Assembly: GCF_013009555.1 (NCBI RefSeq)
Contig: NZ_CP046176.1
Location: forward strand, 1-64,000
DNA from: Phocaeicola dorei
GTDB lineage: Bacteria; Bacteroidota; Bacteroidia; Bacteroidales; Bacteroidaceae
Reading direction: 5' to 3'
DNA length: 64,000 nt
Shown here: one piece after another, positions 51,685 through 60,923 of the stretch
Position numbering within the stretch: position 1 is the stretch's first letter
Layout: every line of letters begins with the position of its first letter
Program-made: the position numbers and the translations under genes
The notes under the pieces: generated by a model
What the model was told of the DNA's origin: nothing
Seen by the model: only the letters and a program-made list of their open reading frames with translations
Databases searched by the model: none

Positions 51685-54600
51685 ATGAAAATTCTTATTG
51701 AGTCAAAGAGATTTTTGTTGTTATTATGCTTGTCGCTATTCGTTGCGGGCTATGTTTCCGCACAGGATTACCGGGCGATTGTAAAAGGTATTGTGACTGA
51801 CGAAACCGGAGAGGGGGTTATCGGAGCCACAGTGTTGGTAAAGAACGAATCGACCGGTTTCAGTGCCGGTTCTATCACCAACGAGACGGGAGAGTACATT
51901 GTGAAGCAACTCCCTTTGGGTTCACCTTACTCTGTCACCGTCAGCTATGTAGGCTATGGTGATCAGAAAAAGACAGGATATACGCTGAACCAAGGTGATG
52001 TGCTCCGTCTGGATTTCCAGTTAAAGGAGGAAAGTGTCGTGATGGAGGCTGTACAGGTGGTGGCTAATTCATTGAAGAATTCTATCGCCACTACGGGGGC
52101 CGCTACTTCGGTGACGGCCAATGATCTGAACAAACTGCCGGTGAACGGGCGTAACTTTACTTCGCTCATTGACCTGTCACCATTAAGTACAGGTTCCAGC
52201 CTGTCCGGACAGTTGGCTTCTTCTACTAATTATACCATTGATGGCATGAGTGCCAAGGGCCCTACTTCGGGAGGTAGTACAACCAGTCGCAACGGGGTGC
52301 CATACGCCATTTCGATGGAGGCTATCCGTGAATTTAAAGTCGTGACGAATGAATATGATGTGACTAACGGTCGTGCCGGAGGAGGTACTATTAGTACGGT
52401 GACCAAATCGGGAACCAACCAATTGACAGGTAGCGCTTTCACTTATCTGCGTTCCGACTGGTTGTCCAGCAAATATGATATCCGCGGCAACAAGCGCTCG
52501 AATGATTTCTCTACTTACCAGTTTGGAGCCTCATTGGGCGGTGCATTGGTGAAAGACCGTGCCCACTTCTTTATTTCTTGGGATCATCAGGCTGATTCAC
52601 GTCCGTTGTATATTGCCGATATTCATAATGCTGCCGATGAAAAGCGTTATAATTTGACTACGGAAACCAGAGACCGCTTTCTGGAAATAGCCCGCAATAA
52701 ATATGGAGTGTCGGACCATCCTCAGTTCGGGTCTTTTGATAAAAAACAGAATACCGATGCGGTATTTGCTCGTCTGGACTGGCAGATTAATGCTACAAAC
52801 CTGTTATCGTTTACTGATAATTTTGTGAATGACAATAACAATATGGGCTTGAGCGACAATAGTGCTATCAATCTTTATGAAGTGTATGGTGATGTACATT
52901 CGTTGAACAACAGTGCTTTACTTACTTTACGTTCTGTACTGGGACCACGCAGTACCAACGAACTGAAGTTGCAACATCTTTATACATTGGAAAAATCCAT
53001 GCCGGGCAGTGAATTGCCGGCTGATAATATTCCACGTGCCATTGTGCAACGTGTAGAATCGGAAATAGATGGAAATACGGCGACTACTACCATTCAGCTG
53101 GGTGGTCAGCGTTATAGCCCCGAGAATTTCTATAACCACGTACTTCAGTTGGTAGATAATTATTATTATAATACCAATAAGGTAAACTATACATATGGTT
53201 TTGATTTGATGTACACGAATCTGAATTCTCGTTACGGTAGTGAGGCCAACGGGCGTTTTTATTTTACCGGACTGGATAATTTCGAGGCATTGAAGCCTTC
53301 TCGTTATGTACGTGAAGTGTATTTGGATCCTGACCAAAACAATCAGCGTGTACGCCAAAATATATTGAATGCAGGTATCTATGCCCAGTTGCAGACTAAA
53401 CTGTTCACAGGATTCGAGCTGATGGCAGGCTTACGTTTGGATAATGCCACTTATTTCAATAAAGGTAATTTCAGCCAACTGGTGTATGATGAATTGGGAC
53501 TGCGTACAGACAATGGACTCTCTACTTTCCAGATTCAGCCTCGTGTCCAGATTACTTGGGACTTTAATGACAAGCACACGGATATTCTTCGTATTGGCGG
53601 GGGAATCTTTGCATCTGATATCAATAACTATGCCATGATTAATAATATGGTATTTGATGGTACGAAAGTGATGTCGGTTGATATCAAGAATACGGAAGAA
53701 GAACCGGATATAGTTCCCACTCCCGATTTTATAGGGTATCGGAAAGATCCTTCCACGGCTCCGGGTATTGATTTGCTGAATAATCCCAAATATGCGGACA
53801 AGGCTGTACCTACGATCAATATGAATAGCAAGGATGCCAAGGTTCCCGTGGTTTATAAGGCGAATATATCATACACTCACTTCTTCAGTGACCGTTTGAA
53901 AATGAGTGTCAGCGGATATATGACTTTGGGACGTAACAACTATATGTATATAGACCGGAACATGGTGGATGATCCTTATTTTCGTCTTTCTGCAGAAGGG
54001 AACCGGGGTATTTATGTACCTGCTTCTACTATAGGAAAAGATGGTACTCTTGATTGGATGGAAGGACGTAAAAGTACCAAAGTAGGGCGTGTGCTCGAAT
54101 TGGTCAGCGAGGGAAAAGTAAATCAGTTCGCTTTCACCGTAGATGGAACATGGCGTTACTATAAAGACGGAGAACTTTCTTTCAGCTATACTTGGAACGA
54201 TACAAAAGACAATACTTCCTATAATGGTAATGTGGCTAATTCCGCTACTCTTTCCCAAATGGTGGTTGACGATCCCCGTGATTTAAGCAAAATGACTTAC
54301 TCCAACAATCAGTTCCGTCATAAACTGGTGGTTTATGGTTCGGCGCCTACTTTCTGGGGCATTACCGTAGGTGCTCGCTTTTCCGGCATCGGGGGAACAC
54401 GTTATTCCATGATTGTGAATGGAAATGTGAACGGTGACTTTGTGGATAGTAATGACCTGGCCTATGTATATGATCCGAATAGCAGCGCTACTCCTGATTA
54501 TATTCGTGAAGGTATTAATTCTATATTGAACAATCCGGATGCGGAAAAGAGTGTGAAAGATTATATTCGTAAGAGTTTTGGGAAAGTGGCCGAACGTAAT

Positions 54601-54888
54601 GGAGGGGTCAATGGTTTCTATGGCACTTTAGATCTTCGTCTGGCCAAGAAATTCAAGACTTACAAAAAGCAGAATCTGGAAGTGTCTGTTGATATTTTCA
54701 ATGTGGCCAATATGTTGAATAAAGATTGGGGAGCCGGTCATAATCTGGGAACACAGAAAATTTATAGTATCAAGGGATTTGACAAAGATGCCAAACAATA
54801 TACTTATAATGTAAATGCCAACACAGGTGTATCCAGTCTGAACGGTACTCCTTTTCAGGTTCAGATAGGTTTGAGATATGGATTCTAA
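51685..54888 (+). CDS. Oar-like TonB-dependent receptor paired with a phosphodiesterase
   Basis: The protein has 1067 aa. After the signal peptide (cleavage after YVSAQ) comes a carboxypeptidase-regulatory domain (about 25-110, VKGIVTDETGEGVIGATVLVKNESTG). A plug follows with LNKLPVNGRNFTSLIDLSPL and an IDGMSA TonB-receptor box, then a large barrel ending VQIGLRYGF. The GRNF/LIDLSP-type plug is typical of Oar-like receptors rather than SusC, and no SusD is present. The ATG at 51685 is preferred to an upstream TTG. The glycerophosphodiesterase gene begins 27 bp later. Ligand import of a glycerophosphodiester or its product is inferred. Confidence 0.9.
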   Translation: MKILIESKRFLLLLCLSLFVAGYVSAQDYRAIVKGIVTDETGEGVIGATVLVKNESTGFSAGSITNETGEYIVKQLPLGSPYSVTVSYVGYGDQKKTGYTLNQGDVLRLDFQLKEESVVMEAVQVVANSLKNSIATTGAATSVTANDLNKLPVNGRNFTSLIDLSPLSTGSSLSGQLASSTNYTIDGMSAKGPTSGGSTTSRNGVPYAISMEAIREFKVVTNEYDVTNGRAGGGTISTVTKSGTNQLTGSAFTYLRSDWLSSKYDIRGNKRSNDFSTYQFGASLGGALVKDRAHFFISWDHQADSRPLYIADIHNAADEKRYNLTTETRDRFLEIARNKYGVSDHPQFGSFDKKQNTDAVFARLDWQINATNLLSFTDNFVNDNNNMGLSDNSAINLYEVYGDVHSLNNSALLTLRSVLGPRSTNELKLQHLYTLEKSMPGSELPADNIPRAIVQRVESEIDGNTATTTIQLGGQRYSPENFYNHVLQLVDNYYYNTNKVNYTYGFDLMYTNLNSRYGSEANGRFYFTGLDNFEALKPSRYVREVYLDPDQNNQRVRQNILNAGIYAQLQTKLFTGFELMAGLRLDNATYFNKGNFSQLVYDELGLRTDNGLSTFQIQPRVQITWDFNDKHTDILRIGGGIFASDINNYAMINNMVFDGTKVMSVDIKNTEEEPDIVPTPDFIGYRKDPSTAPGIDLLNNPKYADKAVPTINMNSKDAKVPVVYKANISYTHFFSDRLKMSVSGYMTLGRNNYMYIDRNMVDDPYFRLSAEGNRGIYVPASTIGKDGTLDWMEGRKSTKVGRVLELVSEGKVNQFAFTVDGTWRYYKDGELSFSYTWNDTKDNTSYNGNVANSATLSQMVVDDPRDLSKMTYSNNQFRHKLVVYGSAPTFWGITVGARFSGIGGTRYSMIVNGNVNGDFVDSNDLAYVYDPNSSATPDYIREGINSILNNPDAEKSVKDYIRKSFGKVAERNGGVNGFYGTLDLRLAKKFKTYKKQNLEVSVDIFNVANMLNKDWGAGHNLGTQKIYSIKGFDKDAKQYTYNVNANTGVSSLNGTPFQVQIGLRYGF

Positions 54889-54915
54889 TAGATAATGATT
54901 AAATAAGAAATAAAG

Positions 54916-55692
54916 ATGAAACTAAGTAAACTAATGATGGTTTTTGCCATGTGTGCTGTTACTTTGACCGGGACTGCCCAGACCAAAGTGATTGCCCACC
55001 GCGGATATTGGAAATGTGAAGGTTCTGCCCAAAACTCTATTGCTTCTTTGACAAAGGCTGCAGAGGCAAAGGTGTATGGTTCGGAGTTCGACGTACAACT
55101 GACGAAGGACAAGGAAATCGTAGTCAATCATGACGATAGCATTCAGGGAATTTGCATTTTTGATACTCCTTTTGCTGAATTGAAAGATTTGAAATTGAGT
55201 AACGGCGAGAAGTTGTCCACTTTGGATGATTATCTGGTAGCGGGTAAGAAATTGACTGGTACTCAGCTGATATTGGAAATCAAGCCTCACAGAACCGAAG
55301 AAGCGGAAAATGAAGCGGTAAGAATCATTGTAGATAAAGTGAAAAAGATGCGAATGGAGAAACAGGTGGAATATATTTCATTCAGCATGAACATTTGCGA
55401 ACAGTTGGTGAAACTGACTCCGGATTCGGAAATAGCTTATCTGAAAAGTGATGTGGCTCCTAAAGACCTGAAGGCGAAAGGAATTAATGGTATTGATTAT
55501 TATATCAAGGTATTGGCTGAGAAACCGGAATGGATTGCTGAAGCACATCAGTTGGGTATGAAGGTGAATGTGTGGACAGTCAATGATATGGAGATGGTTC
55601 AGAAGATGATTGACCAGCAGGTGGATTATATAACTACTGATTATCCATTGGAAACTGAAAAGCTGATTCGGAAAGATGGAGGAGATTCTTAA
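54916..55692 (+). CDS. Glycerophosphodiester phosphodiesterase (GDPD family)
   Basis: The protein has 258 aa with a signal peptide (MKLSKLMMVFAMCAVTLTGTAQ). The catalytic segments are VIAHRGYW, the Glu/Asp pair in GSEFDVQLTKDKEIVVNHD, and LILEIKPH. A TIM barrel ends with VNVWTVNDMEMVQKMIDQQVDYITTDYP. It hydrolyses glycerophosphodiesters to an alcohol and glycerol-3-phosphate in the periplasm. Pairing with the TonB receptor upstream suggests uptake of phospholipid head-group diesters. Confidence 0.93.
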   Translation: MKLSKLMMVFAMCAVTLTGTAQTKVIAHRGYWKCEGSAQNSIASLTKAAEAKVYGSEFDVQLTKDKEIVVNHDDSIQGICIFDTPFAELKDLKLSNGEKLSTLDDYLVAGKKLTGTQLILEIKPHRTEEAENEAVRIIVDKVKKMRMEKQVEYISFSMNICEQLVKLTPDSEIAYLKSDVAPKDLKAKGINGIDYYIKVLAEKPEWIAEAHQLGMKVNVWTVNDMEMVQKMIDQQVDYITTDYPLETEKLIRKDGGDS

Positions 55693-55736
55693 TAAAAATG
55701 TAATTCCTTTCAAATAGGGATGTAATAGGAACACAA

Positions 55737-55744
55737 TACATTTG
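55737..55744 (+). promoter_or_regulatory. -7 promoter box for the exported unknown protein
   Basis: TACATTTG matches TAnnTTTG, 24 bp before the ATG at 55769. Confidence 0.5.
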
Positions 55745-55768
55745 CACTGTAATTTAAAAAAGGATAAT

Positions 55769-56425
55769 ATGAAAGCTGGTTTATTAAAGAAAATCTCATT
55801 GGCTTTGGGATTGGTATTATGGGTGACAGGTTCTGTATGTGCATCGCCTGCTGACGAAGAAGGTGCTAACAAGGCTAATAACAATCTGGTAAAGGTTCTT
55901 GTTATAGGACTTCACGACAATGTGGAATCCAACTATTTTCCCGGCAGTATGATTACTGAGGAAACTGGAATACCGACTGATAGCATAGATTATACTTATA
56001 ATCAGATTATAGCAAAGAATATTATTGCATCCAATAAGAATAAGAAATACCAGTTCGTTACTTCGGAAAAGGCGGCGGCCATCAGCAGTTTGTTGGATAA
56101 AATCAGACTGGAAGGTGAAGAAGAGGAGAGGTATGCGGATCTTAGTCAGGTGGATGATAATCGGTATGAACAGCTGATAAAGGATACTGATTCGGATTAT
56201 GTATTATTTTTGAATCAGCATTATTTGAAATGGCAGGAAAAGCCGTTGCGTACTTTGTTTCATATCACCAGTTATTCTTTGTTTGATAAGAATCAGAAGG
56301 AAGTAACCCGAGGTAATAACTATTTTACCAGCATGAATTTGGAAAGTAAAGATAAGTTGAGTAAGGATAGTCGGAAAAGTTCTTCAAAGATAGTTTCCAC
56401 TATTGTAAAAAGCTTGTCAAAGTGA
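55769..56425 (+). CDS. Exported protein of unknown function
   Basis: The protein has 218 aa with a signal peptide (MKAGLLKKISLALGLVLWVTGSVCAS). The mature part starts NNLVKVLVIGLHDNVESNYFPGSMITEETGIPTD and contains a central acidic helix (RLEGEEEERYADLSQV), a segment DSDYVLFLNQHYLKW that looks like a buried strand-loop, and a Lys/Ser-rich end. The alternation of strands and helices suggests an alpha/beta fold, but I recognise no family. It has its own promoter box and terminator, so it is a single-gene unit. The ATG at 55769 is chosen for the signal peptide; nine codons upstream are in frame. Confidence 0.75.
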   Translation: MKAGLLKKISLALGLVLWVTGSVCASPADEEGANKANNNLVKVLVIGLHDNVESNYFPGSMITEETGIPTDSIDYTYNQIIAKNIIASNKNKKYQFVTSEKAAAISSLLDKIRLEGEEEERYADLSQVDDNRYEQLIKDTDSDYVLFLNQHYLKWQEKPLRTLFHITSYSLFDKNQKEVTRGNNYFTSMNLESKDKLSKDSRKSSSKIVSTIVKSLSK

Positions 56426-56456
56426 TGTCGTTATTCAGAAAATTATAAGAACAGGT

Positions 56457-56489
56457 GGGGCTGAAGTTCAAGACTTCAGTCCCCTTTTT
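56457..56489 (+). terminator. Intrinsic terminator of the exported unknown protein
   Basis: GGGGCTGAAGT pairs with ACTTCAGTCCCC (one bulged T) around a 5-nt loop and is followed by five T. It lies in the convergent gap before the DUF2851 gene. Confidence 0.88.
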
Positions 56490-57755
56490 CTATTTTCTTT
56501 TCAGATATTCGTACCCTATCCGGCAATACAGGCATTTTTTCTTATCGCAATATTCTTTCTTTAATTGTATCAAGGCTTGGCTGTCGGCGGCATTGGAAGT
56601 TTTCATTCCGCATTGTTCCCACATGCGGGTGATATAATTGTTCTCCGCTTTCAATTCTTCCAGAAAACTGCCGGCACGTGCACAAAGTACAGGATTTCCT
56701 TTATGCAGTCCGTAAGCATAGAGAAATGTCACTACCGTGTTGATAATGAGTAAATCCAGTGAGGTGTTACTTAGAGTCTTCGGACGGGAAGGGGAAGAAC
56801 CGCCAAATGTATAATGAGTGAGCCAGTATTCTGAAGTTCCTCCTTTCAGAATATCTCTGACACCTTGTAGTGTCTCCGTTTCCATGATGCGAGAGAGTAG
56901 TCCGTAGGCACGATGATAAAGACATGCTAACTGTGCAATCCGTATATGCGGAAAATTAGTAGGACGTAGCCGGAGAAAACGCCATAGGGAAGTATTCATC
57001 GGGATAAGTTCGAATTTGTGCTGTAGATAGATGTATTCTTTTTTTAGCCGGAGATAGTATCCGTCTCCATCAGAATCTTCCAGAATGCCGGCTTGTCCAA
57101 AGAAGATGGCTTCTATCTGGAAAAGGTCGTTCCGATGTTTGTCTACCGCCCGGAAGGGAAGCTGATGAGCCCAGGTTTCGAAAGCGTCTCCGTTCAGCCC
57201 GAAACCGAAATTACGTGCCAGTGTGATAAAAAAAGCGTCTTCCCAATTGCCTTGACAACGTTTTAACCGTTCGTTCAATAAGGTCGCTTTTTGCTCGAAT
57301 CTTTCCATCTGTAAGGCGGACATCCATGAGTGGGCGGTGAAAGGGGAGAGCGAAGGAATGATGCGGTAACAAGGAGGGTAGCTGGCTGTTTCCAACAGTT
57401 CCTTGTAGTTGGTGCGGACCGCTTCCGGGCAGATGAGTTGTATTTGGGGGATTCTTTCTCCATTGCTCCTGCTGATTTCCATATCTATTTCGGAGGCTAT
57501 ATGCAGAATGACAGAGTTGTAACCGGCATCTGCATGATGTCCGTGTTTGAACCAGTCTGAAGATCTTTCATGTATCTCGATATTACCTATCCAAAGTACA
57601 CCGTCCAGCTTGAGCTTGGCATTAAAAAAACCGGGACCGGCGTCGGTATTCGCCAGTCCCGTATCTATAACTTCCACTTGTTGGCCGGTTGTTGTTTTCA
57701 GTTCTTTGAGAGAAAATATTTTATGTTTCCATACATAGTGTAATAGTTGTTCCAT
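56490..57755 (-). CDS. DUF2851 family protein
   Basis: The protein has 421 aa. The N-terminal part (TDAGPGFFNAKLKLDGVLWIGNIEIHERSSDWFKHGHHADAGYNSVILHI) is the conserved core of this Bacteroidetes family; its GNIEIH strand and flanking acidic/His residues recall a PD-(D/E)XK-like arrangement, which is my speculation. The C-terminus ends CDKKKCLYCRIG, a possible small Cys cluster. There is no signal peptide, so it is cytoplasmic. It stands alone, divergent from dapB. Function unknown. Confidence 0.85.
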   Translation of the reverse strand: MEQLLHYVWKHKIFSLKELKTTTGQQVEVIDTGLANTDAGPGFFNAKLKLDGVLWIGNIEIHERSSDWFKHGHHADAGYNSVILHIASEIDMEISRSNGERIPQIQLICPEAVRTNYKELLETASYPPCYRIIPSLSPFTAHSWMSALQMERFEQKATLLNERLKRCQGNWEDAFFITLARNFGFGLNGDAFETWAHQLPFRAVDKHRNDLFQIEAIFFGQAGILEDSDGDGYYLRLKKEYIYLQHKFELIPMNTSLWRFLRLRPTNFPHIRIAQLACLYHRAYGLLSRIMETETLQGVRDILKGGTSEYWLTHYTFGGSSPSRPKTLSNTSLDLLIINTVVTFLYAYGLHKGNPVLCARAGSFLEELKAENNYITRMWEQCGMKTSNAADSQALIQLKKEYCDKKKCLYCRIGYEYLKRK

Positions 57756-57807
57756 GTTAATGAGGTGTAAATGTTTGGCAAATGTAATGGTTTACAACGA
57801 AAAACGC

Positions 57808-57815
57808 TATCTTTG
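57808..57815 (+). promoter_or_regulatory. -7 promoter box for the dapB operon
   Basis: TATCTTTG matches TAnnTTTG, 23 bp upstream of the dapB start. Confidence 0.55.
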
Positions 57816-57838
57816 TGGCTGAAATAACATTCGTAATT

Positions 57839-58594
57839 ATGAAAATAGCATTAATAGGATACGGAAAGATGGGCAAGGAGATTGAAAAGGTTGCAGTTGC
57901 CCGCGGACATGAGATTGTGAGTATTATAGATGTTGATAATCAAGATGATTTTAATTCGGAAGCATTTAAATCAGCAGATGTGGCTATTGAGTTTACTAAC
58001 CCGATGGTGGCATATGACAACTATATGAAAACTTTTGCTGCCGGTGTCAAATTGGTATCGGGCAGTACCGGATGGATGGACAAACATGGTGATGAGGTGA
58101 AAGAATTATGCACGAAAGGTGGAAAAACCTTGTTCTGGTCGTCTAACTTCAGTCTGGGGGTCGCTATTTTCTCTGCTGTAAATAAATACTTGGCAAAAAT
58201 AATGAATAACTTTCCCGCTTACGAGGTTTCTATGACCGAAACTCATCATATTCATAAACTGGATGCGCCCAGCGGAACAGCCATCACGCTGGCCGAAGGG
58301 ATTCTGGAAAATATGAACCGCAAGAGTAAATGGGTGAAAGGGACCATGGTGGCACCGGATGGAACCGTGTCGGGAACATCGGAATGTGCCGAGAATGAGT
58401 TTCCTGTAAATTCCATCCGTGAAGGGGAGGTGTTTGGTATTCATACTATCCGCTATGACTCTGAGGCGGATAGCATCTCAATTACCCATGATGCCAAGAA
58501 TCGGAAGGGGTTTGCCTTGGGAGCTGTTTTGGCGGCGGAATATACATCCAGGCATGAAGGATTATTAGGAATGAGTGATTTATTTCAGTTTTAA
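57839..58594 (+). CDS. dapB: 4-hydroxy-tetrahydrodipicolinate reductase
   Basis: The protein has 251 aa. The NAD(P)H-binding GYGKMG is at the N-terminus, with STGWM in the middle. The catalytic/substrate segment ETHHIHKLDAPSGTA contains the His-His pair and the Lys. It reduces the cyclised intermediate in the lysine and meso-diaminopimelate pathway. The start at 57839 (MKIALIGYG) is preferred because the nucleotide-binding strand begins there and a TAnnTTTG box lies 23 bp upstream. It leads a tightly packed operon; lepB starts 3 bp after its stop. Confidence 0.96.
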   Translation: MKIALIGYGKMGKEIEKVAVARGHEIVSIIDVDNQDDFNSEAFKSADVAIEFTNPMVAYDNYMKTFAAGVKLVSGSTGWMDKHGDEVKELCTKGGKTLFWSSNFSLGVAIFSAVNKYLAKIMNNFPAYEVSMTETHHIHKLDAPSGTAITLAEGILENMNRKSKWVKGTMVAPDGTVSGTSECAENEFPVNSIREGEVFGIHTIRYDSEADSISITHDAKNRKGFALGAVLAAEYTSRHEGLLGMSDLFQF

Positions 58595-58597
58595 GAT

Positions 58598-60022
58598 ATG
58601 ATAAAAGCAACACGTACACAGTGGATTAAGTTTGCCGTTGTTCTGGCGCTTTACCTGATATTTCTTGTTTGGTTGAGAAGCTGGCTGGGATTGGTGGTTG
58701 TACCGTTTATCTTCGATGCGTATATCACAAAGAAGATTCCATGGACTTGGTGGAGAAAGTCCAAGAACCGTCATGTAGTGACCGTCATGGGATGGGTGGA
58801 TGCTATTGTATTCGCACTGGTGGCAGTATACTTTGTCAACCTCTATTTCTTCCAGAACTATGTGATTCCTTCTTCCTCGCTGGAAAAATCATTGCTGACG
58901 GGTGATTATCTGTTTGTGAGCAAAATGAGTTATGGGCCCCGTGTGCCCCAGACTCCGCTGCACATGCCGTTGGCGCAACACACATTGCCGTTTTTTAATT
59001 GTAAATCATACCTTGAGCATCCACAATGGGATTATAAACGGGTGAAAGGTTTGGGGGACGTACAGTTGAATGATATCGTTGTCTTTAACTTTCCGGCCGG
59101 AGATACAGTTGCCACTGGTGTGCCTAATGATGATGTTTATCGTCTGAGTTATGGAGCAGGCAAGGAGCTGGCAAAACCGGTGGATTTGGCTTCCATGACT
59201 CCGGAGCAGCAACGGGTGGTCTATGATTATTATTATCAGTTGGGACGGGAGTATCTGAAAGAGAATCCACAGAATTTCGGTGAGATAATAAGCCGTCCGG
59301 TAGACCGCCGTGAGAACTATGTGAAGCGATGTGTGGGTTTGCCCGGACAAACGTTGGAGATAAAGGATCGTATTATTTATTTGGATGGTAAAGCTAATAA
59401 AGAGCCTGATAATGTGCAGTATCGTTATCTGGTGAAAACCAAGCGTCCTATTCCCGATGACTTGGCTCATGAACTGGGTATCAGCAAGGAGGATATGATG
59501 ATGTATTATACGGATGCTTCTGTTTATAATATGCCTCTGACAGAAAAAGCGAAAGCAGGTTTGTTGGCGCGTAAGGATATTGTTGTCAGCATTGAGAATA
59601 CACCGGCTGATGATGCGGGAGGCTTATACCCGCTGAATATGTATAAGAACTGGACTACGGATAACTACGGACCTGTATGGATTCCCAAAAAGGGAGAGAC
59701 GGTGAAACTCACGCTAGAGAATCTTCCTGTTTATGAGCGCCCTATTCATGCTTACGAGGGTAATGAACTGGCAGTGAAAGATGGAAAGATTTATATTAAC
59801 GGCAAGGAAACCGATGAGTATACTTTCAAGATGGATTATTACTGGATGATGGGAGATAACCGTCATAATTCGGCTGACTCCCGTTTTTGGGGATTTGTTC
59901 CCGAAGATCATGTGGTGGGAAAACCCATCTTTATCTGGTTGTCATTGGATAATGACCGTGGCTGGCTGGATGGAAAAATACGTTGGAACCGATTGTTTAC
60001 CTTTGTAGATAATATTAAATAA
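58598..60022 (+). CDS. lepB: Signal peptidase I, long form
   Basis: The protein has 474 aa, longer than E. coli LepB (324). Membrane segments lie at about 12-45 and 65-88. The catalytic Ser94 is in IPSSSLEKSLLTGDYL and the general-base Lys243 in ENYVKRCVGLPGQ; the box-E segment MMGDNRHNSADSRFWGFVPEDHVVG is intact. The extra length lies between boxes (about 110-235 and 265-380). It cleaves signal peptides of exported proteins. A shorter, degenerate paralogue follows 1 bp after the stop. Confidence 0.94.
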   Translation: MIKATRTQWIKFAVVLALYLIFLVWLRSWLGLVVVPFIFDAYITKKIPWTWWRKSKNRHVVTVMGWVDAIVFALVAVYFVNLYFFQNYVIPSSSLEKSLLTGDYLFVSKMSYGPRVPQTPLHMPLAQHTLPFFNCKSYLEHPQWDYKRVKGLGDVQLNDIVVFNFPAGDTVATGVPNDDVYRLSYGAGKELAKPVDLASMTPEQQRVVYDYYYQLGREYLKENPQNFGEIISRPVDRRENYVKRCVGLPGQTLEIKDRIIYLDGKANKEPDNVQYRYLVKTKRPIPDDLAHELGISKEDMMMYYTDASVYNMPLTEKAKAGLLARKDIVVSIENTPADDAGGLYPLNMYKNWTTDNYGPVWIPKKGETVKLTLENLPVYERPIHAYEGNELAVKDGKIYINGKETDEYTFKMDYYWMMGDNRHNSADSRFWGFVPEDHVVGKPIFIWLSLDNDRGWLDGKIRWNRLFTFVDNIK

Positions 60023-60023
60023 G

Positions 60024-60923
60024 TTGCGCATACCCTGTATTCCTGTATGGATAAAAGCAATGCTTACTGCTATCATTCTGGTACTGTTGGTAAAGACATT
60101 TGCTTTCACCTCCTGCACCATTCCCTCTACCGGTATGGAGAATAGCCTTTATCAAGGGGAAAGGGTTCTGGTGAATAAGTGGAGTTATGGGTTTCGTGTG
60201 CCTTTTTCTATCTGGCGATGGTTGGGAAAAACTGCCGGGAAGGGGGATATTGTGTTGTTCAACAACCCTAATCCACGGTTTCCTCAAACGTCGGTGGGCA
60301 ACCGGGAGGTGTTTATAAGTCGTGTGGTAGGAATACCCGGAGATACGTTGATGTTGAATGATGAACTGTGGGTGACTGACGAACAAGTGTTGAGCCCGGA
60401 TAGTAAATCTTTGTATGTCTATTCTCATACGGAAGAAGAAACGATGCAGGCTGCCATGCAGCAAGTGAACATTCAGGGAAACAGGTTAGTGGGATATGCC
60501 GAGGGGAAGTACATACGTACCTTCAGTCATTATGAATATTACCTGTTAAAACAAAAACTGGCAGGAAAAGTGGATTTGATTCCTCTCTATCATAAAGATA
60601 TAAGCAAGAGCCATCCCTTTGTGATCCCGGAAAAAGGGAAACCTGTCAAGGTATATCCTTGGAATGTGACCTTGTTGTGTAATACTATTGTTCGCCATGA
60701 AGGAAGAGTGGCTTCTGTCAGGGGAGATACCCTGTATGTAGGGGGAAAACCTGTAGAAGCCTATACATTTAATAAAAATTATTACTGGATGGCATCCAAT
60801 AATCCGGTGAATTTGTGTGATTCACGTTTATTTGGTTTGGTGCCCGATGACCATTTGATCGGTAAAGCTTGGCGCATTTGGTTTTCATCCAGAAAAGGGC
60901 GCATTTTTCAACGAGTGCAATAA
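60024..60923 (+). CDS. Signal peptidase I paralogue lacking catalytic Ser and Lys
   Basis: The protein is 299 aa from a TTG at 60024; an ATG at 60060 would give 287 aa. One membrane segment (about 10-30) is followed by IPSTGMENSLYQGERVLVNKWSYG, aligned with IPSGSMMPTLLIGD of E. coli LepB. The catalytic Ser position is Gly37. The Lys position (YIKRAVGLPGD in E. coli) reads FISRVVGIPGD, with Ser99 instead of Lys. Box E is also changed (MASNNPVNLCDSR for MGDNRxxSxDSR). The fold seems kept, without frameshifts, so it is probably a maintained pseudoenzyme that binds rather than cleaves; alternatively an unusual active site has moved. It is coupled to lepB and overlaps the next gene (TAATG). Confidence 0.85.
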   Translation: MRIPCIPVWIKAMLTAIILVLLVKTFAFTSCTIPSTGMENSLYQGERVLVNKWSYGFRVPFSIWRWLGKTAGKGDIVLFNNPNPRFPQTSVGNREVFISRVVGIPGDTLMLNDELWVTDEQVLSPDSKSLYVYSHTEEETMQAAMQQVNIQGNRLVGYAEGKYIRTFSHYEYYLLKQKLAGKVDLIPLYHKDISKSHPFVIPEKGKPVKVYPWNVTLLCNTIVRHEGRVASVRGDTLYVGGKPVEAYTFNKNYYWMASNNPVNLCDSRLFGLVPDDHLIGKAWRIWFSSRKGRIFQRVQ

